Positions 38,215 through 48,810 of a stretch of DNA of 64,000 bases are shown one piece after another. The DNA comes from Pectobacterium sp. A5351 (GTDB lineage: Bacteria; Pseudomonadota; Gammaproteobacteria; Enterobacterales; Enterobacteriaceae), in assembly GCF_028335745.1 (NCBI RefSeq), contig NZ_CP116477.1, positions 1,178,001 through 1,242,000 of the forward strand. Direction: 5' to 3'. The translations under genes and the position numbers were made by a program. Every line of letters begins with the position of its first letter. Positions within the stretch are counted from its first letter, which is position 1. Under the pieces are notes generated by a model, which was given only the letters and a program-made list of their open reading frames with translations, made no database searches and was not told the origin of the DNA.

Positions 38215-39489
38215 GTGGCAAAAAATATTCAAGCCATTCGCGGCATGAACGATTACCTGCCAGCCGAAACGGCATTGTGGCAGCGTATTGAAAACAGCCT
38301 GAAACAGGTGCTCAGCAGCTACGGCTACAATGAAATTCGTTTGCCGATTGTCGAGCAAACGCCGCTGTTTAAGCGCGCTATCGGCGAAGTGACTGATGTC
38401 GTCGAAAAAGAGATGTATACCTTTGACGATCGCAATGGCGACAGCCTGACCCTGCGCCCGGAAGGGACGGCAGGCTGCGTCCGTGCCGGTATTGAGCACG
38501 GTATTCTCTATAATCAGGAACAGCGCCTGTGGTATGTCGGCCCGATGTTCCGCTACGAGCGTCCGCAGAAAGGGCGCTATCGCCAGTTCCATCAGTTGGG
38601 CTGTGAAGTGTTTGGTCTGCAAGGGCCGGATATTGATGCCGAACTGATCCTGATGACGGCTCGTTGGTGGCGTGTGCTGGGGATTGCCGATCACGTGAAG
38701 CTGGAACTGAACTCGATCGGTTCATTAGATGCGCGCGCGCGCTATCGCGAAGCGCTGGTTGCGTTCCTCGAACAGCATAAAGATCAGTTGGATGAAGACT
38801 GCCTGCGCCGGATGTACACCAACCCGTTGCGCGTTCTGGATACGAAAAATCCGCAAATTCAGGTGCTGCTGAACGACGCACCCGTGCTGACGGACTATCT
38901 GGATGACGAATCGCGTGAACACTTTGAGGCGTTGGGTGAACTTTTAACGCAGTCCGGTATCCCATATACCGTTAATCCGCGTCTGGTTCGTGGTCTGGAT
39001 TACTATAACCGCACCGTATTTGAATGGGTCACCACCAGTCTGGGCGCGCAGGGCACGGTCTGTGCCGGTGGGCGTTATGATGGTATGGTGGAACAACTCG
39101 GCGGCCATGCGACGCCGGCGGTCGGTTTTGCGATGGGGCTGGAGCGTCTGGTACTGCTGGTGCAGTCGGTGAACCCGGATTTCAACGCGCAGTCAGGCGT
39201 AGATGCTTATCTGATTTCTTCCGGTGCTGGAACGCAGGTTGCCGCAATGCAACTGGCGGAGAAATTACGTGACGCGCTGCCGCAGTTGAAACTGATGACC
39301 AACTACGGCGGTGGCAACTTTAAGAAGCAATTCGCCCGTGCAGATAAATGGGGCGCACGCGTCGCATTGGTATTAGGCGAAAATGAAGTGGCGGCCGGTC
39401 AGGTTGTGGTTAAAAACCTGAGCAATGGCGAGCAGGATACATTGGCACAGGCCGACGTCGCATCGCGGCTGGCAACGTTACTGGATTGA
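38215..39489 (+). CDS. hisS: Histidyl-tRNA synthetase
   Basis: 424 residues, like E. coli HisS. The GTG start precedes [15 protein letters not shown], the usual N-terminus. Class II motifs: motif 2 [20 protein letters not shown], the histidine-binding [15 protein letters not shown] and the motif 3 region [11 protein letters not shown]-terminal anticodon-binding domain (about 330-424) follows. It charges tRNA-His in the cytosol. Confidence 0.97.
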   Translation: MAKNIQAIRGMNDYLPAETALWQRIENSLKQVLSSYGYNEIRLPIVEQTPLFKRAIGEVTDVVEKEMYTFDDRNGDSLTLRPEGTAGCVRAGIEHGILYNQEQRLWYVGPMFRYERPQKGRYRQFHQLGCEVFGLQGPDIDAELILMTARWWRVLGIADHVKLELNSIGSLDARARYREALVAFLEQHKDQLDEDCLRRMYTNPLRVLDTKNPQIQVLLNDAPVLTDYLDDESREHFEALGELLTQSGIPYTVNPRLVRGLDYYNRTVFEWVTTSLGAQGTVCAGGRYDGMVEQLGGHATPAVGFAMGLERLVLLVQSVNPDFNAQSGVDAYLISSGAGTQVAAMQLAEKLRDALPQLKLMTNYGGGNFKKQFARADKWGARVALVLGENEVAAGQVVVKNLSNGEQDTLAQADVASRLATLLD

Positions 39490-39502
39490 GGAGAGAGACA
39501 CC

Positions 39503-40123
39503 GTGGAAGTCTATACCACAGAGAATGAACAGGTTGATGCACTACGTCGTTTCCTCGCGGAGAACGGAAAGGCGTTAGTTGTCGGTGTTGTGTTGGGCGT
39601 CGGCGCTCTGGTTGGCTGGCGTTTTTGGCAAAGTCACCAAAATGACAGCGTGATGGCGGCATCTGCATCTTATCAGCAGGTGACGGAGCAATTGGCCGAA
39701 GGCAAAGCCGAGGCAATTGCGGCAACCGAGAAATTTACGGCTGAGAATAAAAACGCTTATGGCGCGCTGGCTTCTCTGGAACTGGCTCGTCATTACGTTG
39801 ATCAGAAAGATTTTGCTAAAGCCGCACAGCAACTGGTACAAGCACAGTCGCAGACGAAAGACGCTGACTTGCTGGCGGTGGTGAATCTGCGTCTGGCGCG
39901 GATTCAGTTACAGGAAAACAAAGCGGATGACGCGCTGAAAACATTGGATGCCATCAAGCTGGAAGGCTGGGCGTCACAGGCGGCTGAAGTTCGTGGCGAT
40001 ATTCTGGCGAGCAAAGGGGATAATCAGGCTGCGCGTGATGCCTACAACAAAGGGTTGTCTTCCAATCCATCGCAGGCACAGCAAGCGTTACTGCGTATGA
40101 AACTGAATAACCTGTCCAGCTAA
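39503..40123 (+). CDS. yfgM: Ancillary SecYEG translocon subunit YfgM
   Basis: 206 residues from the GTG at 39503, matching E. coli YfgM and preceded by GAGGAGAG; an in-frame start at 39425 lies inside hisS and is not supported. A single N-terminal membrane anchor (VVGVVLGVGALVGWRFW, about 24-40) is followed by a periplasmic TPR-like helical domain. In E. coli it contacts SecYEG and PpiD and helps pass proteins to chaperones. It sits between hisS and bamB, as expected. Confidence 0.93.
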   Translation: MEVYTTENEQVDALRRFLAENGKALVVGVVLGVGALVGWRFWQSHQNDSVMAASASYQQVTEQLAEGKAEAIAATEKFTAENKNAYGALASLELARHYVDQKDFAKAAQQLVQAQSQTKDADLLAVVNLRLARIQLQENKADDALKTLDAIKLEGWASQAAEVRGDILASKGDNQAARDAYNKGLSSNPSQAQQALLRMKLNNLSS

Positions 40124-40133
40124 GAGGAATTCC

Positions 40134-41315
40134 ATGCAATTGCGTAAAACACTTTTGGTAGGACTGGTTTCTGTTGCCCTGCTGAGCGGATGCTCGTTGT
40201 TTAACAGCGAAGAAGATGTCGTCACTATGTCTCCACTGCCGCAGGTGGAAAACCAGTTCACGCCAACCAAGGTGTGGAACAGCTCGGTTGGGAGTGGTAT
40301 TGGCGAGTTTTATTCCAATCTTCACCCCGCATGGCAGGATAACCGCGTTTTTGCTGCCGATCGTCGTGGCACAGTGAAAGCGATGGATCTGAATGACGGC
40401 AAAGAAATTTGGCGTGCCGACCTGTCGGAGAAGACTAACTTCTTCTCTCGCAATAACCCAGCGCTGCTGTCCGGCGGCGTAACGGTTTCTGGCAACCATG
40501 TCTATGTCGGTAGTGAAAAGGCGCAGGTCTATGCGCTGAATGCAGAAGATGGTACGTCGGTATGGCAGACGAAAGTGGCAGGTGAAGCGCTGTCTCGCCC
40601 TGTCGTTAGCGACGGTGTGGTATTGATTCACACTGGCAACGGTATGTTGCAGGCATTGAATGAAGCGGATGGCTCCATCAAATGGAGCGTCAACCTGGAT
40701 ATGCCAACGCTGTCTCTGCGCGGCGAATCAGCCCCGACAACCGCATTTGGTGCGGCGATTGTGGGCGGTGACAACGGCCGTGTGAACGCCGTGATGATTA
40801 ATCAGGGCCAGCTCATCTGGCAACAGCGTATTTCGCAGCCGAGTGGTGCGACCGAAATCGATCGTCTGAACGATGTCGACACGACGCCGGTTGTCGCGGG
40901 CGAAGTGGTTTACGCGTTGGGCTACAATGGCAACATGACCGCGCTGGATCTGCGTTCCGGTCAGATTCTGTGGAAACGTGAACTGGGCTCAGTGCATGAT
41001 TTCATCATTGACGGCGACCGTATCTATCTGGTCGATCAGGACGATCGCGTTGTTGCATTGAATACTAACGGTGGCGTAAGCCTGTGGCGTCAAAGCGATC
41101 TGCTGCACCGCAACTTAACGGCCCCGGCGTTGTATAACGGTTATCTGGTGGTGGGTGATGCCGAAGGGTATCTGCACTGGCTGAATACGGCGGATGGTCG
41201 CTTCGTCGCGCAGCAAAAAGTGGACAGTTCTGGCTTCCTGAGCAAGCCTGTGATTGCCAGCGACAAGCTGCTGATTCAGGCGAAAAACGGTGACGTTTAC
41301 GCGTTCACCCGCTAG
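40134..41315 (+). CDS. bamB: Outer membrane assembly lipoprotein BamB
   Basis: 393 residues. A lipoprotein signal ends at Cys20 (VALLSGC). The mature part is an eight-bladed PQQ-like beta propeller with repeats such as ALNAEDGTSVWQTKVAGEAL, ALDLRSGQILWKRELGSVHD and HWLNTADGRFVAQQKVDSSG. It is a BamA partner in outer-membrane protein insertion. It starts 10 bases after yfgM, and a terminator-like hairpin lies between it and der. Confidence 0.96.
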   Translation: MQLRKTLLVGLVSVALLSGCSLFNSEEDVVTMSPLPQVENQFTPTKVWNSSVGSGIGEFYSNLHPAWQDNRVFAADRRGTVKAMDLNDGKEIWRADLSEKTNFFSRNNPALLSGGVTVSGNHVYVGSEKAQVYALNAEDGTSVWQTKVAGEALSRPVVSDGVVLIHTGNGMLQALNEADGSIKWSVNLDMPTLSLRGESAPTTAFGAAIVGGDNGRVNAVMINQGQLIWQQRISQPSGATEIDRLNDVDTTPVVAGEVVYALGYNGNMTALDLRSGQILWKRELGSVHDFIIDGDRIYLVDQDDRVVALNTNGGVSLWRQSDLLHRNLTAPALYNGYLVVGDAEGYLHWLNTADGRFVAQQKVDSSGFLSKPVIASDKLLIQAKNGDVYAFTR

Positions 41316-41363
41316 GTAACCCCGATTGATGTGGAGCACAGCATTTTTGGATGTGCTCATATA

Positions 41364-41400
41364 ACGGCTCCTGACACTATCAGGGGCCGTTTCGTCTTTT
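41364..41400 (+). terminator. Rho-independent terminator after bamB
   Basis: ACGGCTCCTGA pairs with TCAGGGGCCGT (one G-T pair) around a five-base loop, followed by TTCGTCTTTT. Confidence 0.8.
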
Positions 41401-41458
41401 TATCGTCAGCGAGCGTTTCGCTGTAACGTATTGAAATATAAGTAATGAGGTTGTAACA

Positions 41459-42946
41459 ATGATACCTGTCGTCGCGCTGGTCGGGCGCCCGAATGTGGGG
41501 AAATCCACGCTATTTAACCGCTTAACGCGCACTCGTGATGCATTGGTGGCGGATTTCCCTGGGCTGACTCGTGACCGCAAGTATGGTCGTGCAGAAGTGG
41601 AAGGGCACGAATTTATTATCGTTGATACCGGTGGGATCGACGGTACGGAAGATGGTGTGGAAACCCGCATGGCGGGTCAATCGCTGGTAGCGATTGAAGA
41701 AGCGGATATCGTGCTGTTCATGGTGGATGCCCGCGCGGGACTGATGCCTGCGGATGAAGGCATTGCCAAGCATTTGCGCAGCCGCGAAAAAACGACAGTG
41801 CTGGTGGCTAACAAAACCGACGGCCTTGACCCCGATATGGTCACGGCAGATTTCTACTCGCTCGGAATGGGCGAAGTGTACCCTATCGCGGCATCTCACG
41901 GCCGTGGAGTGACTTCATTGCTGGAAACGGTTCTGCTGCCGTTTGTACAGGATGGCATCGAAGAGCCGGTCGAGTTGACCGAAGAAGAAGAGAACGCGGC
42001 TTACTGGGCTGAATTAGAAGCGGAAGGGCAGGCCAGCGGAGAAGAAGCCGAAGACGATTTCAATCCTGAAGATCTGCCGATCAAACTGGCGATTGTCGGG
42101 CGTCCGAATGTGGGTAAGTCCACGCTGACTAACCGTATTCTGGGCGAAGAGCGCGTGGTGGTGTTCGACATGCCGGGCACGACGCGCGACAGTATCTACA
42201 TCCCGATGGTACGCGACGAACGTGAATACATTCTGATTGATACTGCCGGGGTTCGTAAGCGCGGCAAAGTGACGGAAACGGTAGAAAAATTCTCCGTCAT
42301 CAAGACGTTGCAGGCGATTGAAGATGCCAACGTGGTACTGCTGGTGATCGACGCGCGTGAAGGTATTTCCGATCAGGATCTCTCGCTGCTGGGCTTTATC
42401 CTCAATAGTGGGCGCTCACTGGTGATCGTGGTGAACAAGTGGGATGGCCTGTCGCAGGAAGTACGTGAACAGGTGAAAGAGACGCTGGATCTACGCCTCG
42501 GCTTTATCGACTTTGCCCGTATTCACTTCATTTCCGCGCTACACGGTAGCGGCGTGGGTAACCTGTTTGAGTCCGTCACCGAAGCCTATGCATGCGCCAC
42601 CCGTCGCGTGAGCACGGCAATGTTGACCCGTATCATGCAAATGGCATCAGACGATCACCAGCCGCCACTGGTGCGTGGCCGTCGCGTGAAGCTGAAATAT
42701 GCGCACGCCGGTGGCTACAATCCACCGATTGTGGTGATCCACGGTAATCAGGTGAAAGACCTGCCGGATTCTTACAAGCGTTATCTGATGAACTACTATC
42801 GTCGTTCGCTGGATGTAATGGGCACGCCGATTCGTATTCAGTTTAAAGAAGGGGAAAACCCTTTTGCAGACAAGCGCAACACGCTGACACCAAACCAGTT
42901 ACGCAAGCGTAAGCGTTTGATGTCACACATTAAAAAAGGTAAGTGA
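41459..42946 (+). CDS. der: Ribosome assembly GTPase Der (EngA)
   Basis: 495 residues. Two tandem GTPase domains carry Walker A motifs [14 protein letters not shown] (near residue 7) and [14 protein letters not shown] (near 215), with G3 DTGG and DTAG, and G4 NKTD and NKWD. The C-terminal KH-like domain follows (about 390-495). An acidic linker ([20 protein letters not shown]) separates the domains. It is required for 50S subunit maturation. There is a strong terminator right after its stop. Confidence 0.97.
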   Translation: MIPVVALVGRPNVGKSTLFNRLTRTRDALVADFPGLTRDRKYGRAEVEGHEFIIVDTGGIDGTEDGVETRMAGQSLVAIEEADIVLFMVDARAGLMPADEGIAKHLRSREKTTVLVANKTDGLDPDMVTADFYSLGMGEVYPIAASHGRGVTSLLETVLLPFVQDGIEEPVELTEEEENAAYWAELEAEGQASGEEAEDDFNPEDLPIKLAIVGRPNVGKSTLTNRILGEERVVVFDMPGTTRDSIYIPMVRDEREYILIDTAGVRKRGKVTETVEKFSVIKTLQAIEDANVVLLVIDAREGISDQDLSLLGFILNSGRSLVIVVNKWDGLSQEVREQVKETLDLRLGFIDFARIHFISALHGSGVGNLFESVTEAYACATRRVSTAMLTRIMQMASDDHQPPLVRGRRVKLKYAHAGGYNPPIVVIHGNQVKDLPDSYKRYLMNYYRRSLDVMGTPIRIQFKEGENPFADKRNTLTPNQLRKRKRLMSHIKKGK

Positions 42947-42953
42947 TGTATTA

Positions 42954-42985
42954 ACGGGGCGAATAGTGATATTCGCCCCGTTTTG
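42954..42985 (+). terminator. Rho-independent terminator of der
   Basis: ACGGGGCGAATA pairs perfectly with TATTCGCCCCGT around a GTGA loop, followed by TTTT. Confidence 0.93.
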
Positions 42986-43190
42986 TCATAGACGAAGCCT
43001 GCTTAACAAAACCAATAATCATCAAGGAAAGTCATGTCCTGGGAAACCTGGAGTTTTGCATTCAACGTCACGATGCCTAATGTGCTGATGTTGTTGATAG
43101 GTATTGCGCTACGCAAGCTCAACCTGCTGAATGATGCGTTTTGTGATACGGCAATGCGGGTGGTATTTAATCTTTCTCTTCCCTGTCTGT

Positions 43191-43226
43191 AATGCCAGTC
43201 AGTTAAGCAACTGACTGGCATTTTTT
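43191..43226. terminator. Terminator hairpin at the IS left end
   Basis: AATGCCAGTCAGTT pairs perfectly with AACTGACTGGCATT around an AAGC loop, followed by Ts on the plus strand. It should stop transcription entering from the split transporter gene. The transposase stop codon lies inside it. Confidence 0.85.
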
Positions 43227-44531
43227 CTCAGCTTTTCGATATTTATAAGGTCTCTCTTTCACCACTCTCGGAAAGGCTCTTTCCCTTCTTATCGGCAGCT
43301 TCACCATCTGCCCCATACTTTCCAGATCTCGCAGTAGCTCAGGGATACGACCCGGCGATGCGCCCTGAAGCGTCATCAACATTCTCATGACCAGCCCGCA
43401 GGATTCTGAGAAGCTCAGCTGATTTGGCCAGTAACCTTTCAGTTGACTGGCCATTTTAATCATCTGATAACGCACCAGATTATACGCCAGCAGCACACCC
43501 CATAACTCCTGCTCCACAAGTTCCGGTTTTTTGCTTCTCAGTGTCAGTCTGCTCAGTTGCATTGTCTGTTTGATTTCACGGTAACCCAACTCGATTTCCC
43601 AACGGTGACTGTAAAGCTCAACCATTTCACCTCCCGGATAACGCATGCCATCGGTCATCGAGGTCAGTAACTGATAGGTTTTGCCTTTACGGCTATAGGT
43701 CAGTAATCGGGCTGTCACTTCTGTACTCAGTCCCGGCCATTTTTTGCGGGATTGTGGCGTCGTTTTCAACTGTACCAGATGATCGCCTTTTCCCAGTTTC
43801 CGGACCTCCTCGTAACGGGTACCTTTCTTAAGCGGTATCATCCAGTGTCGGTGTTCTCCCGCACGCTTCCAGGCATTCAGTAACCCTAATGAGTAATACC
43901 CTTTATCGAGCAGCGTCAGCGTATTATCTGCGGTCTGGTCTATCAGTTGCTCAGCCAGGGTATATTCGCTGTCTTTCATCGTACCGAAGGCTGCGGCGGT
44001 TATCAGATGGCTGGTCAGCTCCATCTGACAGACCATTTTGACCTGCGGGTAGGGGCCAGGTTGGCCGCAGTAAGTCTGGCGCGGGAAGGCGGCATCATTT
44101 TCAGGTGTTTCCTGTGTGCGCCAGACGACGCCATCCATCGCCAGTAACGTCAATCCACACCAGTGAGGATGTGCCACAGCGTTGTGCCACAAGTGAGCAG
44201 TGTGCGTGAACACCCGTCGAACGGCATCACTTCCGAGTCGCTGGCGGGCCTGGATAACCGCGCTGGGAGCAACAAAGGGACGGTTACCGGGCAGCATAAT
44301 ATCCAGCCGATTGACAATCTGATGAAGCGGCTCCTTACGTTCAAGCGCCATGCCGACAATGCACCAGACCATCATTTCGAGAGGAAGACGGCGTTTACGC
44401 AGGGTGACCACGCCGGACTCAGCAAGGCAACGAGCAATAAGTTCTGGGTCAAGAAAGTCGCCAAGAGAAGTCAAAGGGTTACGGGTCGAGTCGTAACGTG
44501 AAACGAGGTCGATGGCCTGAGAAATACGCAT
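43203..44531 (-). CDS. IS4-family transposase
   Basis: 442 residues, equal to E. coli IS4 transposase and very similar by eye (RNPLTSLGDFLDPELIARCL, PGNRPFVAPSAVIQARQRLG). DDE transposase: the first Asp is in LLAMDGVVWR, the second in LLDKGYYSLG, and the IS4-family Y-x2-R-x3-E-x6-K signature is in YSHRWEIELGYREIK. No frameshift or stop is seen, so it should be functional and could also act on the matching miniature elements. Confidence 0.97.
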   Translation of the reverse strand: MRISQAIDLVSRYDSTRNPLTSLGDFLDPELIARCLAESGVVTLRKRRLPLEMMVWCIVGMALERKEPLHQIVNRLDIMLPGNRPFVAPSAVIQARQRLGSDAVRRVFTHTAHLWHNAVAHPHWCGLTLLAMDGVVWRTQETPENDAAFPRQTYCGQPGPYPQVKMVCQMELTSHLITAAAFGTMKDSEYTLAEQLIDQTADNTLTLLDKGYYSLGLLNAWKRAGEHRHWMIPLKKGTRYEEVRKLGKGDHLVQLKTTPQSRKKWPGLSTEVTARLLTYSRKGKTYQLLTSMTDGMRYPGGEMVELYSHRWEIELGYREIKQTMQLSRLTLRSKKPELVEQELWGVLLAYNLVRYQMIKMASQLKGYWPNQLSFSESCGLVMRMLMTLQGASPGRIPELLRDLESMGQMVKLPIRRERAFPRVVKERPYKYRKAEKKCQSVA

Positions 44532-45474
44532 AAAAAAATCCGGAAATGAAGAACATTTCCGGATTCTTACACAGCTATTGGATCGTTCAACTGATCCTTA
44601 ACTGATCAGCATTACTTCCCTGTCTGCTGTTTTTTAGTGTTGCAGGCAATCACCAGTCTTTCGCGAGTCAGTGGCCGCTGGTGGTGTATGGCACGGTAGG
44701 GACATTGGCGACATTTCTGCTGTTGGAAATCGCAGCAGTGAAGTTGGTCAAGGATCCAAAGGAACGCGGCATCTTTGTGCAAGGTGGGTTCCGTTCGAAT
44801 ACCGGTGTAATGGGGCTGGCGTTTGCAATGAGCGCCTATGGCGATGAAGGCATCGCGATTGGCTCACTGTATTTGATGGTGACGGTCATTATGTTTAACG
44901 CTCTGTCTGTCATTACGCTGACGCGCAGCTTGCAGCGGCAATCACCTGAACAGAAGATTCCGGTAAGCCAATTGCTGCGGGGCATTGTGACCAATCCGCT
45001 GATTATCGGTCTGCTTCTTGGCGCGGCCTATGGGCAAAGCCAACTGCCGATGCCTGGCGTCATTAAGCAGACCGGTGGCTTTATTTCTTCAATGGCGCTG
45101 CCGCTGGCGCTGCTATGTGCCGGAGCCAGTCTGGAGTGGCGCAGTATGTTCCGTTCGTCCAATGTTGCCGTGCTGGCTTCGGTGGCGAAGATATTGGTGG
45201 TGCCGGGGTTGCTCACGTTGGGTGGATGGCTGGTTGGATTTCGCGGTGTTGAGCTGGGGATTATCTTTCTGTTTTCTTCAACGCCAACCGCAGCAGGTAG
45301 CTATGCCATGACTCGCGCGATGGGCGGAAACGCCACGCTGGCAGCGAATATTATCGGATTGACGACAGTTGGCGCGTTTTTCATGATTGCCATTGGGCTG
45401 TATGTGCTGCGTTCACTCGGTGTGATTTAACGTCTGACACCGTTCGTTATTGATAGCAAAATGGAGGAGAAAAG

Positions 45475-45699
45475 ATGGATGCACATTGTCCTGATTGTCA
45501 CCACGTGATGCTGTGGCAGCCTGATGGTTCATTCCGATGTGAAGAGTGCCAACAGCGTTATCTGCGTGAGACTGCGTGCCCTGAATGTAAGCGCTTGCTT
45601 CAGGAGCTGAAAGCCTGTGGGGCGGTGGATTACTTCTGCCAGCAGCACGGGATGATTTCCAAACGGCGGGTTGTGTTTAGCTATTTACCTGCTGATTAA
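45475..45699 (+). CDS. yfgJ: Zinc-ribbon protein YfgJ
   Basis: 74 residues; homologous to E. coli YfgJ (71). Zinc-binding cysteine pairs are MDAHCPDCHHVM, FRCEECQQ, ACPECKRLL, and a final Cys in VDYFCQQHGMISKRRV. A small cytosolic protein of unknown function. Its place after der, with the split transporter between, matches E. coli apart from the transporter. Confidence 0.9.
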   Translation: MDAHCPDCHHVMLWQPDGSFRCEECQQRYLRETACPECKRLLQELKACGAVDYFCQQHGMISKRRVVFSYLPAD

Positions 45700-45708
45700 G
45701 CCTATTGG

Positions 45709-46053
45709 CTACTCCTGTACGCCATTGCGCCACAGCTCGGTCAGCTCTGGTGGCGCGCGGTCTTCGGGGATCAGCAAAATGACATCGGCATACTGATTCT
45801 GCTGTGGGTGACGGTAGCTGATGTGGATACGGTAATAGAATTGGTCGCCACGACCTGGGCCATCTGGTTCGCCGGGTTCGCGAGCCTGAGGAAAGGCATT
45901 ACGGACCGCATGACAAATGCGATCCCGTTCGGATGGCGGCACGCTGGCGAGCGCGAAGCGTCGCGGCCCCGCCAGCTTGGGGATCCAGGCGAATCCCCCT
46001 TCACGCGCCAGCTCAATGATGGCGTCCTCGTTGAGCTCCGGCAACGTCTTCAT
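45709..46053 (-). CDS. Emfourin-like inhibitor of the adjacent metalloprotease
   Basis: 114 residues from MKTLPELNEDAIIELAREGG; a start 13 codons earlier lies within the protease gene and is not supported. Its ATG overlaps the protease stop (ATGA), so the genes are translationally coupled. The size, position directly after a protealysin-type M4 protease and the segment GGFAWIPKLAGPRRFALASVPP match emfourin, the protealysin inhibitor described in Serratia proteamaculans. It likely protects the producer from its own protease. The name rests on family memory and context, not a search. Confidence 0.82.
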   Translation of the reverse strand: MKTLPELNEDAIIELAREGGFAWIPKLAGPRRFALASVPPSERDRICHAVRNAFPQAREPGEPDGPGRGDQFYYRIHISYRHPQQNQYADVILLIPEDRAPPELTELWRNGVQE

Positions 46054-47093
46054 AAGAACTCCTGACGAACCTCCACGCCCACGGTTTCCCACGACTGCAT
46101 GACGATGTCGGCAACGGTGTGGTTAAAACGCTTGGCGGCATGTTGAATGGTATGGCGCGCGAAAATCTCGAAGTCTGCATTTTGCGGCAGCGCTTTATCG
46201 CAGAGTGTGTCGTACCAGATGCGACCGGCTTTTTCCCAGGAATGCCCGCCCAGCGCGATGGATGTCAGATAGAATGCCCGGTTGGGAATGCCTGAGTTCA
46301 GGTGAACGCCGCCGTTGTCTTCGCGTGTGTTCACATATTCGCTCATATGAGAGGGCTGAGGATCGATACCCAACAATTCATCATCATACGCCGTGCCCGG
46401 CTGAGACATCGAGCGTAGCGCCATGCCGCGAATGCCGTCTGCCAGCAGTTCGGCACCGATGAGCCAATCGGCTTGCTCCGCGGTTTGACCTAAATGGTAC
46501 TGTTTGACCATGGAACCAAAGACATCAGACAGCGATTCATTTAACGCACCGGACTGGCGGAAATAAATCAGTCCGGCTTCGTTTTCGGTAATGCCGTGAG
46601 TGAGTTCATGTGCGATCACATCAAGCGCAATCGTGAAGCGATTAAATATTTTGCCGTCACCATCCCCGAATACCATTTGTTGCCCGTTCCAGAAGGCGTT
46701 CTGGTAATCCTGACCATAATGCACCGTGCCCGTCAGAGACAGCCCCTCAGCGTCCAGCGAATTGCGTTGGAAAATCTTCCAGAAAAAATCATAGGTGATG
46801 CCCAGATAGTTGTAGGCTTCATCGACGGCGATATCACCGTTGCTGTGCTGGCCTTCCGCACGTACCTGCTTGCCGGGCAACTGTTGCTGCTGTTCGGCAT
46901 CGTGGATGCTGCGATTAGCCTGTTCGGCGGGTAACTTCTCATGGGGTTCTGGCCGACGATTATGGCTGACCATTAATGACTGAACGTGCATCAGCGTTTG
47001 TTGCGCGCAGTGGCGCTGTTCGTCTGTGCCGTTTGCAATAATGCGATGCAAAATATAAGGGGGAATTACGCTACAAATCGGTCTGGACTTCAT
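46050..47093 (-). CDS. prt1: Protealysin-type M4 metalloprotease Prt1
   Basis: 347 residues, the length described for Erwinia carotovora Prt1. There is no classical signal peptide. A short propeptide (about 1-50) contains the PPYIL motif typical of protealysin-like precursors, in place of the long FTP propeptide of thermolysin. The zinc-binding motif HELTH is His162 to His166, the third ligand is in NESLSDVFG, and the catalytic His lies in GVHLNSGIPN. The gene is first of a two-gene operon with the inhibitor. It is a virulence-associated protease in soft-rot bacteria. Confidence 0.93.
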   Translation of the reverse strand: MKSRPICSVIPPYILHRIIANGTDEQRHCAQQTLMHVQSLMVSHNRRPEPHEKLPAEQANRSIHDAEQQQQLPGKQVRAEGQHSNGDIAVDEAYNYLGITYDFFWKIFQRNSLDAEGLSLTGTVHYGQDYQNAFWNGQQMVFGDGDGKIFNRFTIALDVIAHELTHGITENEAGLIYFRQSGALNESLSDVFGSMVKQYHLGQTAEQADWLIGAELLADGIRGMALRSMSQPGTAYDDELLGIDPQPSHMSEYVNTREDNGGVHLNSGIPNRAFYLTSIALGGHSWEKAGRIWYDTLCDKALPQNADFEIFARHTIQHAAKRFNHTVADIVMQSWETVGVEVRQEFL

Positions 47094-47322
47094 ACCTCAT
47101 CTCCTTGAAAACGCTCATCAGGGGTAACACAGACGATCAACAAAGTTCACTGTCTTGTCTCTAATCCGCTTCATCATGCAGAGGCCGGAACCCGTATGGT
47201 GAAAACGGTTAATATAAATTAGTGAACTGGAAATGAGTATAGTTCAGATACCGGGGGCAAGAATGGGGGTGCACCGTCGTTTTAGGATAAATCCCCATTC
47301 AACGCTTTTGATGACGAACGCC

Positions 47323-48717
47323 CTATTTTGGTGTCCGGGATGAGGATTTTCTCTGCTTTTTCATGGAGTCTGGATTCGGTGCCAGCGTCGTGACCTGACT
47401 TTCTACCCAGCCGTCCTGCAAACGGGTTTTCAGCGTTTCACCGGGGGTGATTTGTGTGACGTTTTTTAATACCTTACCGTCTGAGGCGGTGGTGACGTTA
47501 TAGCCGCGTGCCAGCGTTGCTAGCGGACTTACGCTCTCCAGCCTTGAACTGGCGATACCCAGCTTCTGTTTGTTTTGATTTAACTGGCGTTCCACCGCGC
47601 TTTGCATTTGGTAGCTCAACTGCTGCAAACGCTGCTGCGCCCGATGAATACGGGCCTGCGGTTGTTGTTGCATCAGACGCTGTTGTAAGCGTTCACTTCG
47701 GCGTGAGGTCTGTCGAAGTTGCTGCTGCATGGCGTCATCCAGCCGCTGACGCAGTTTGACCAACTGTGCCTGCTGACGTGCCAGCCGCAACTGCGGGTGC
47801 TGCTGCTGTAAACGGTGGTGCAGACGGGTAAAGTCTCGGTTGCGCCGGGCAAGGTAATAATCCATCGCCATTTCCAGACGCTGACGCTGGGACTGTATCT
47901 GGCGCAATAGCTCCAGTTGGTTACGGCTCACTAACTCGGCAGCAGCGGACGGCGTGGGCGCGCGCAGGTCGCCGACGAAATCAGCGATGGTGACATCGGT
48001 TTCATGGCCGACGGCGCTGACGATAGGAATGTGGCTGGCGAAGATGGCACGAGCCACCCGTTCATCATTAAAGCTCCACAGATCTTCCAGCGAACCGCCG
48101 CCGCGCCCGACGATTAACACATCACACTCATCTCTCTGGTTAGCCAGCTCGATGGCGCGAACAATCTGTAGCGGCGCGTCCGCGCCTTGCACTGACGTGG
48201 GATACACGATCACCGGCAGCGACGGATCGCGGCGCTGCAATACCTGTAAAATATCGTGCAGGGCGGCACCGCTGGTTGACGTAATTACGCCGACCTGTCT
48301 GGCGGGAGAGGGGAGCACTTGCTTAAACTGCTGGTCGAACAGCCCTTCTGCGGTGAGTTTCTGCTTGAGCTGTTCAAACTGCTGCTGCAACAGACCGTCG
48401 CCGGCAGGCTGCATACTTTCCGCCAGCAACTGATAGTCGCCACGCGGTTCATACAGCGTAATGGTGGCGCGAATCAGTACCTGTTGGCCGTTTTGCGGAC
48501 GGAACGTCACCCTGCGGTTGCTGGTGCGGAACATCGCGCAGCGCACCTGCGCACGCTCGTCTTTCAGCGTGAAATACCAGTGGCCGGATGAGGGCTGAGA
48601 GAGGTTGGAGATTTCGCCGGAGAGCCAAATCTGGCCCATTTCCATTTCCAACAGTTGTCTAACCGTCTGATTCAGGCGGCTAACGGTAAAAATTGCAGAG
48701 GAGGGAAATTGAGACAT
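47323..48717 (-). CDS. xseA: Exodeoxyribonuclease VII large subunit
   Basis: 464 residues from [20 protein letters not shown]; five residues longer is possible at 48732. The N-terminal OB-fold ([20 protein letters not shown]) binds DNA. The central catalytic domain contains [18 protein letters not shown] and [21 protein letters not shown] long Gln/Arg-rich coiled coil (about 265-400) and C-terminal tail contact XseB. It degrades single-stranded DNA. It is divergent from guaB, as in E. coli. Confidence 0.96.
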   Translation of the reverse strand: MSQFPSSAIFTVSRLNQTVRQLLEMEMGQIWLSGEISNLSQPSSGHWYFTLKDERAQVRCAMFRTSNRRVTFRPQNGQQVLIRATITLYEPRGDYQLLAESMQPAGDGLLQQQFEQLKQKLTAEGLFDQQFKQVLPSPARQVGVITSTSGAALHDILQVLQRRDPSLPVIVYPTSVQGADAPLQIVRAIELANQRDECDVLIVGRGGGSLEDLWSFNDERVARAIFASHIPIVSAVGHETDVTIADFVGDLRAPTPSAAAELVSRNQLELLRQIQSQRQRLEMAMDYYLARRNRDFTRLHHRLQQQHPQLRLARQQAQLVKLRQRLDDAMQQQLRQTSRRSERLQQRLMQQQPQARIHRAQQRLQQLSYQMQSAVERQLNQNKQKLGIASSRLESVSPLATLARGYNVTTASDGKVLKNVTQITPGETLKTRLQDGWVESQVTTLAPNPDSMKKQRKSSSRTPK

Positions 48718-48810
48718 TGTGAGCCAGATCAAATTTTAAAACAGTCACTTAATTGATCGATACTACCTACCTGAAACAGGTAATCAAGCATTTTAGTAAA
48801 ATAATGCTGG

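Larger units (their letters stand above)
43190..44614 (-). mobile_element. Complete IS4-family insertion sequence, 1425 bp
   Basis: Left end TAATGCCAGTCAGTTAAGCA; right end, reverse complemented, TAATGCTGATCAGTTAAGGA. They closely resemble the ends of IS4 (1426 bp). Perfect 12-bp target duplications CTTCCCTGTCTG flank it (43178-43189 and 44615-44626). The transposase frame is intact and transcribed leftwards. A 14-bp perfect hairpin plus Ts lies at the left end (43191-43226). All features point to a recent, potentially active insertion. Confidence 0.96.
43034..45430 (+). pseudogene. AEC-family transporter gene split by IS4-family insertion
   Basis: The 5' part (43034-43189, 52 codons, MSWETWSFAFNVTMPNVLML) runs straight into a stop at the IS left end. 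The 3' part resumes at 44627 and continues open to 45430. Removing the IS and one copy of the 12-bp duplication restores one frame of about 319 residues, typical for AEC (auxin efflux carrier-like) permeases: about ten hydrophobic segments and the late motif STPTAAGSYAMTRAMGG. Such transporters export organic acids or similar anions; the substrate is unknown. As it stands the gene is inactive. Confidence 0.92.
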
